Assembly: GCA_002433595.1 (NCBI GenBank) | Contig: DJIL01000024.1 | Span: forward strand, 1 to 16,112 | Origin: a bacterium UBP8_UBA6595 | GTDB taxonomy: Bacteria; Margulisbacteria; Marinamargulisbacteria; UBA6595 | Reading direction: 5' to 3' | Length of the DNA stretch: 16,112 bases | Shown here: positions 14,844 through 16,112 of the stretch, in pieces | Layout of the letters: each line of letters opens with the position of its first letter | Numbering within the stretch: the first letter of the stretch is position 1 | Notes under the pieces: generated by a model | Databases searched by the model: none | The model's input: the letters and a program-made list of their open reading frames with translations, nothing else | What the model was told of the DNA's origin: nothing | Position numbers and translations under genes: made by a program

Positions 14844-14898
14844 ACTTATCAGATTAACTTAAGTCTAGTTGCTCTGGCAAGCGGTCTATAGCCCTAAT

Positions 14899-15945
14899 TT
14901 AAATAGCGCGCAATGACTGTGTCAATATTCGGGTGTATATGTCAATATCTGACAAAACGACATATTCATCCGGCCGGTGGGCTTGCGCAGTTAGGCCAGG
15001 CCCATAATTAATTGCAGGGATATTCATAGCCGCAAATTGAGCCACGTCAGTCCAAGCCTGTTTTGCTTCAACTGAAACCCCTGTGAGTGCCACAAAGGTG
15101 TCGCAAATACTGGATTTCAATAGTTTACCTGCTGGTGCATGGTCAGCCACATCAATCGTGGCGGTTGGTACCCAATTTTGAATCCACGAACGCCCATAGT
15201 TTTCTGCATCATAGGCAGAATACACGGGTGCATATCGATAGTTAATGTTGGCTTGCCAAGCATCCGGAATTGTTGTTTTTCCAGTAGCACACTGAGACTC
15301 TGTGATATGCATAACATCAAAAAAATCAACCCCCATTACCGTGTGGGATACTGGTGATTGATTGGCCAATGCTTGAATTAAGGGTAAGGCTTTATACAAG
15401 GCATGATCTCCGTCCCATGGTCGAGCTGAATGCGCAGCCACTCCCGGAACTGTGACTGTATAATGCACACTACCGACACACCCCAATTGAATCGTATTAT
15501 TGGTCGGCTCTGCAACAATTGCAAAATCAATAGCATTAAAATAATCTGGAACAGTTTGTCTCAAACCATACAAGCCATTATTTAGCAACGGCGTATTTTC
15601 TTCACGGTTATAGACAATTAAAGATACAGAAATATCTTTTTGAAGCATCGCCATAGCGGTCATTAACGCAGCTAACCCGGCTTGCATATCCGATGCACCT
15701 GCTCCATACCGTTTGCCGTCACAATCGTATGGATCAAACCAATTGGGAATAACATCTGCATGGCCCACTAGAGCAATATGTGGCCCCTGATTTACTGAGT
15801 TTTTTACAATTAACCCATCAACTGTGTGACATAAAAGCTCCGATTTGGGACATTGAGACTGAATCCAGTTTCGAATAAAGGCTAGTTTCTGATCCTCACT
15901 ACCTGTGGGCGATGGAATCGATAGAAGCTGTGTCAGTAATTCCAT
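14899..15945 (-). CDS. dapE: Succinyl-diaminopimelate desuccinylase DapE (M20 family, actinobacterial-like)
   Basis: A di-zinc hydrolase that removes succinate from N-succinyl-LL-diaminopimelate. It has 348 residues. Metal ligands and catalytic residues of the M20 fold are seen: His62 in GHADVIP (with Asp64), Asp86 in GASDMQAG, Glu115/Glu116 in NREENTP, Glu146 in AEPTN, His172 in AHSARPWDGD of the dimerisation domain, and His323 in AHRPDEY. The AHSARPW, NYRYAP and WTDVAQFAAM segments fit the actinobacterial DapE type better than the E. coli type. Being next to dapD supports DapE over other M20 peptidases such as ArgE. The start lies four bases after the preceding stop, with no clear Shine-Dalgarno, which suggests coupling. 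Confidence 0.9.
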   Translation of the reverse strand: MELLTQLLSIPSPTGSEDQKLAFIRNWIQSQCPKSELLCHTVDGLIVKNSVNQGPHIALVGHADVIPNWFDPYDCDGKRYGAGASDMQAGLAALMTAMAMLQKDISVSLIVYNREENTPLLNNGLYGLRQTVPDYFNAIDFAIVAEPTNNTIQLGCVGSVHYTVTVPGVAAHSARPWDGDHALYKALPLIQALANQSPVSHTVMGVDFFDVMHITESQCATGKTTIPDAWQANINYRYAPVYSAYDAENYGRSWIQNWVPTATIDVADHAPAGKLLKSSICDTFVALTGVSVEAKQAWTDVAQFAAMNIPAINYGPGLTAQAHRPDEYVVLSDIDIYTRILTQSLRAI

Positions 15946-15949
15946 GGCG

Positions 15950-16112
15950 CTAAAGCGATTTATATATAAAAATGGCCTGGTTAACCGCTACTTTAAACTT
16001 CAAAGCCAGCATAAACAAGCCACACATACCCATAACGGCCAATGCCGTCAGACCAACTTCAAAATAGTTAGTCTGAAAGCAAGAATACTTACTCGATAAT
16101 CGTTGTAACAAC
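15950..16112 (-). CDS. C-terminal end of a membrane protein gene (start beyond the window)
   Basis: The minus strand is open from the right edge to a TAG at 15952-15950, giving 53 residues. They include one clear hydrophobic helix (EVGLTALAVMGMCGLFMLAL) followed by a basic tail with KFKVAVNQ and IFIYKSL. The stop is only four bases before the dapE start, a spacing like that of other neighbours here, which is the main support for its being a real gene end. The helix looks superficially like the N-terminal anchor of MlaD-type proteins, but here it lies at the C-terminus, so I do not assign a family. Confidence 0.45.
   Translation of the reverse strand, partial: LLQRLSSKYSCFQTNYFEVGLTALAVMGMCGLFMLALKFKVAVNQAIFIYKSL

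Noticed and set aside
14851..14880. dapD promoter (TTGCCA, 18 bases, TAATCT on the minus strand)
   Set aside because: The -35 is good, but the -10 matches at only three of six positions; too weak to list as a feature.
15905..16099. Plus-strand frame of 64 codons at the right end
   Set aside because: It overlaps the start of dapE antisense and has no recognisable features; the minus-strand frame ending four bases before dapE fits the gene layout better.
15950..16112. MlaD-type protein
   Set aside because: The hydrophobic segment resembles an MlaD anchor, but it lies just before the stop codon rather than at the N-terminus, and no MCE domain follows.

Overview
The window is a densely packed bacterial chromosome segment made almost entirely of core metabolic genes. 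There is no transposase, integrase, phage gene, CRISPR array or long repeat. Genes use the standard code and are often separated by 1-10 bases or overlap by a few. The organism is a respiring bacterium: it has a 2-oxoglutarate dehydrogenase complex, heme A synthase, the C5 heme pathway (HemL), an oxygen-dependent HemF, MenB of menaquinone synthesis, and the succinylase branch of diaminopimelate/lysine synthesis (DapD, DapE). I cannot name the lineage. The protein affinities judged by eye are mixed. HemL with HemF and a YeeZ-like protein fit a proteobacterium, and heme A synthase is the longer COX15-like form. MenB, DapD and DapE read most like the forms I know from actinobacteria, and part of SucA recalls Bacteroidota or Leptospira. 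An uncultured, possibly host-associated proteobacterial lineage is my best guess, held loosely.

Layout. From 1 to 2011 (minus strand), hemL and a left-truncated hemF form a heme pair joined by a 4-base overlap. They diverge from a plus-strand run at 2077-5329: menB, a YeeZ-like SDR protein, a TVP38/VTT membrane protein and a soluble eukaryote-like Ser/Thr kinase. That run collides tail to tail with ctaA. From 12422 down to 5321 everything is on the minus strand: a secreted protein of unknown function, tRNA-Thr(GGU), sucA, sucB, lpd and ctaA, with gaps small enough for one transcript. From 12473 to 13477 (plus strand) lie three overlapping genes: a hemerythrin, a Fur-family regulator and a 70-residue cysteine-bearing membrane protein. 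These meet bcp tail to tail. From 16112 down to 13461 (minus strand) are the end of a membrane protein gene, then dapE, dapD and bcp.

How the genes fit together. HemL and HemF feed heme synthesis and CtaA turns heme O into heme A for a terminal oxidase. SucA, SucB and Lpd make succinyl-CoA, which DapD uses as acyl donor; DapE later releases succinate. The hemerythrin, Fur-family protein, small cysteine protein and Bcp suggest oxygen, iron or redox sensing.

The most interesting structure is a perfect 11-base inverted repeat with an 11-base spacer at 12401-12433. It covers the start codon of the secreted-protein gene, and each arm is itself a copy of ATACnGTAT. The two copies sit 22 bases apart in the divergent region facing the hemerythrin-Fur operon. 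Other points worth checking are a HemL that lacks most of its active-site lid loop, a Bcp without its usual resolving cysteine, a YeeZ-like protein with a shortened C-terminal part, and an apparently intact eukaryote-like kinase next to a VTT protein. No clearly new system (defence, toxin-antitoxin, secretion) is visible. The locus at 11742-13477 is the best candidate for something undescribed.
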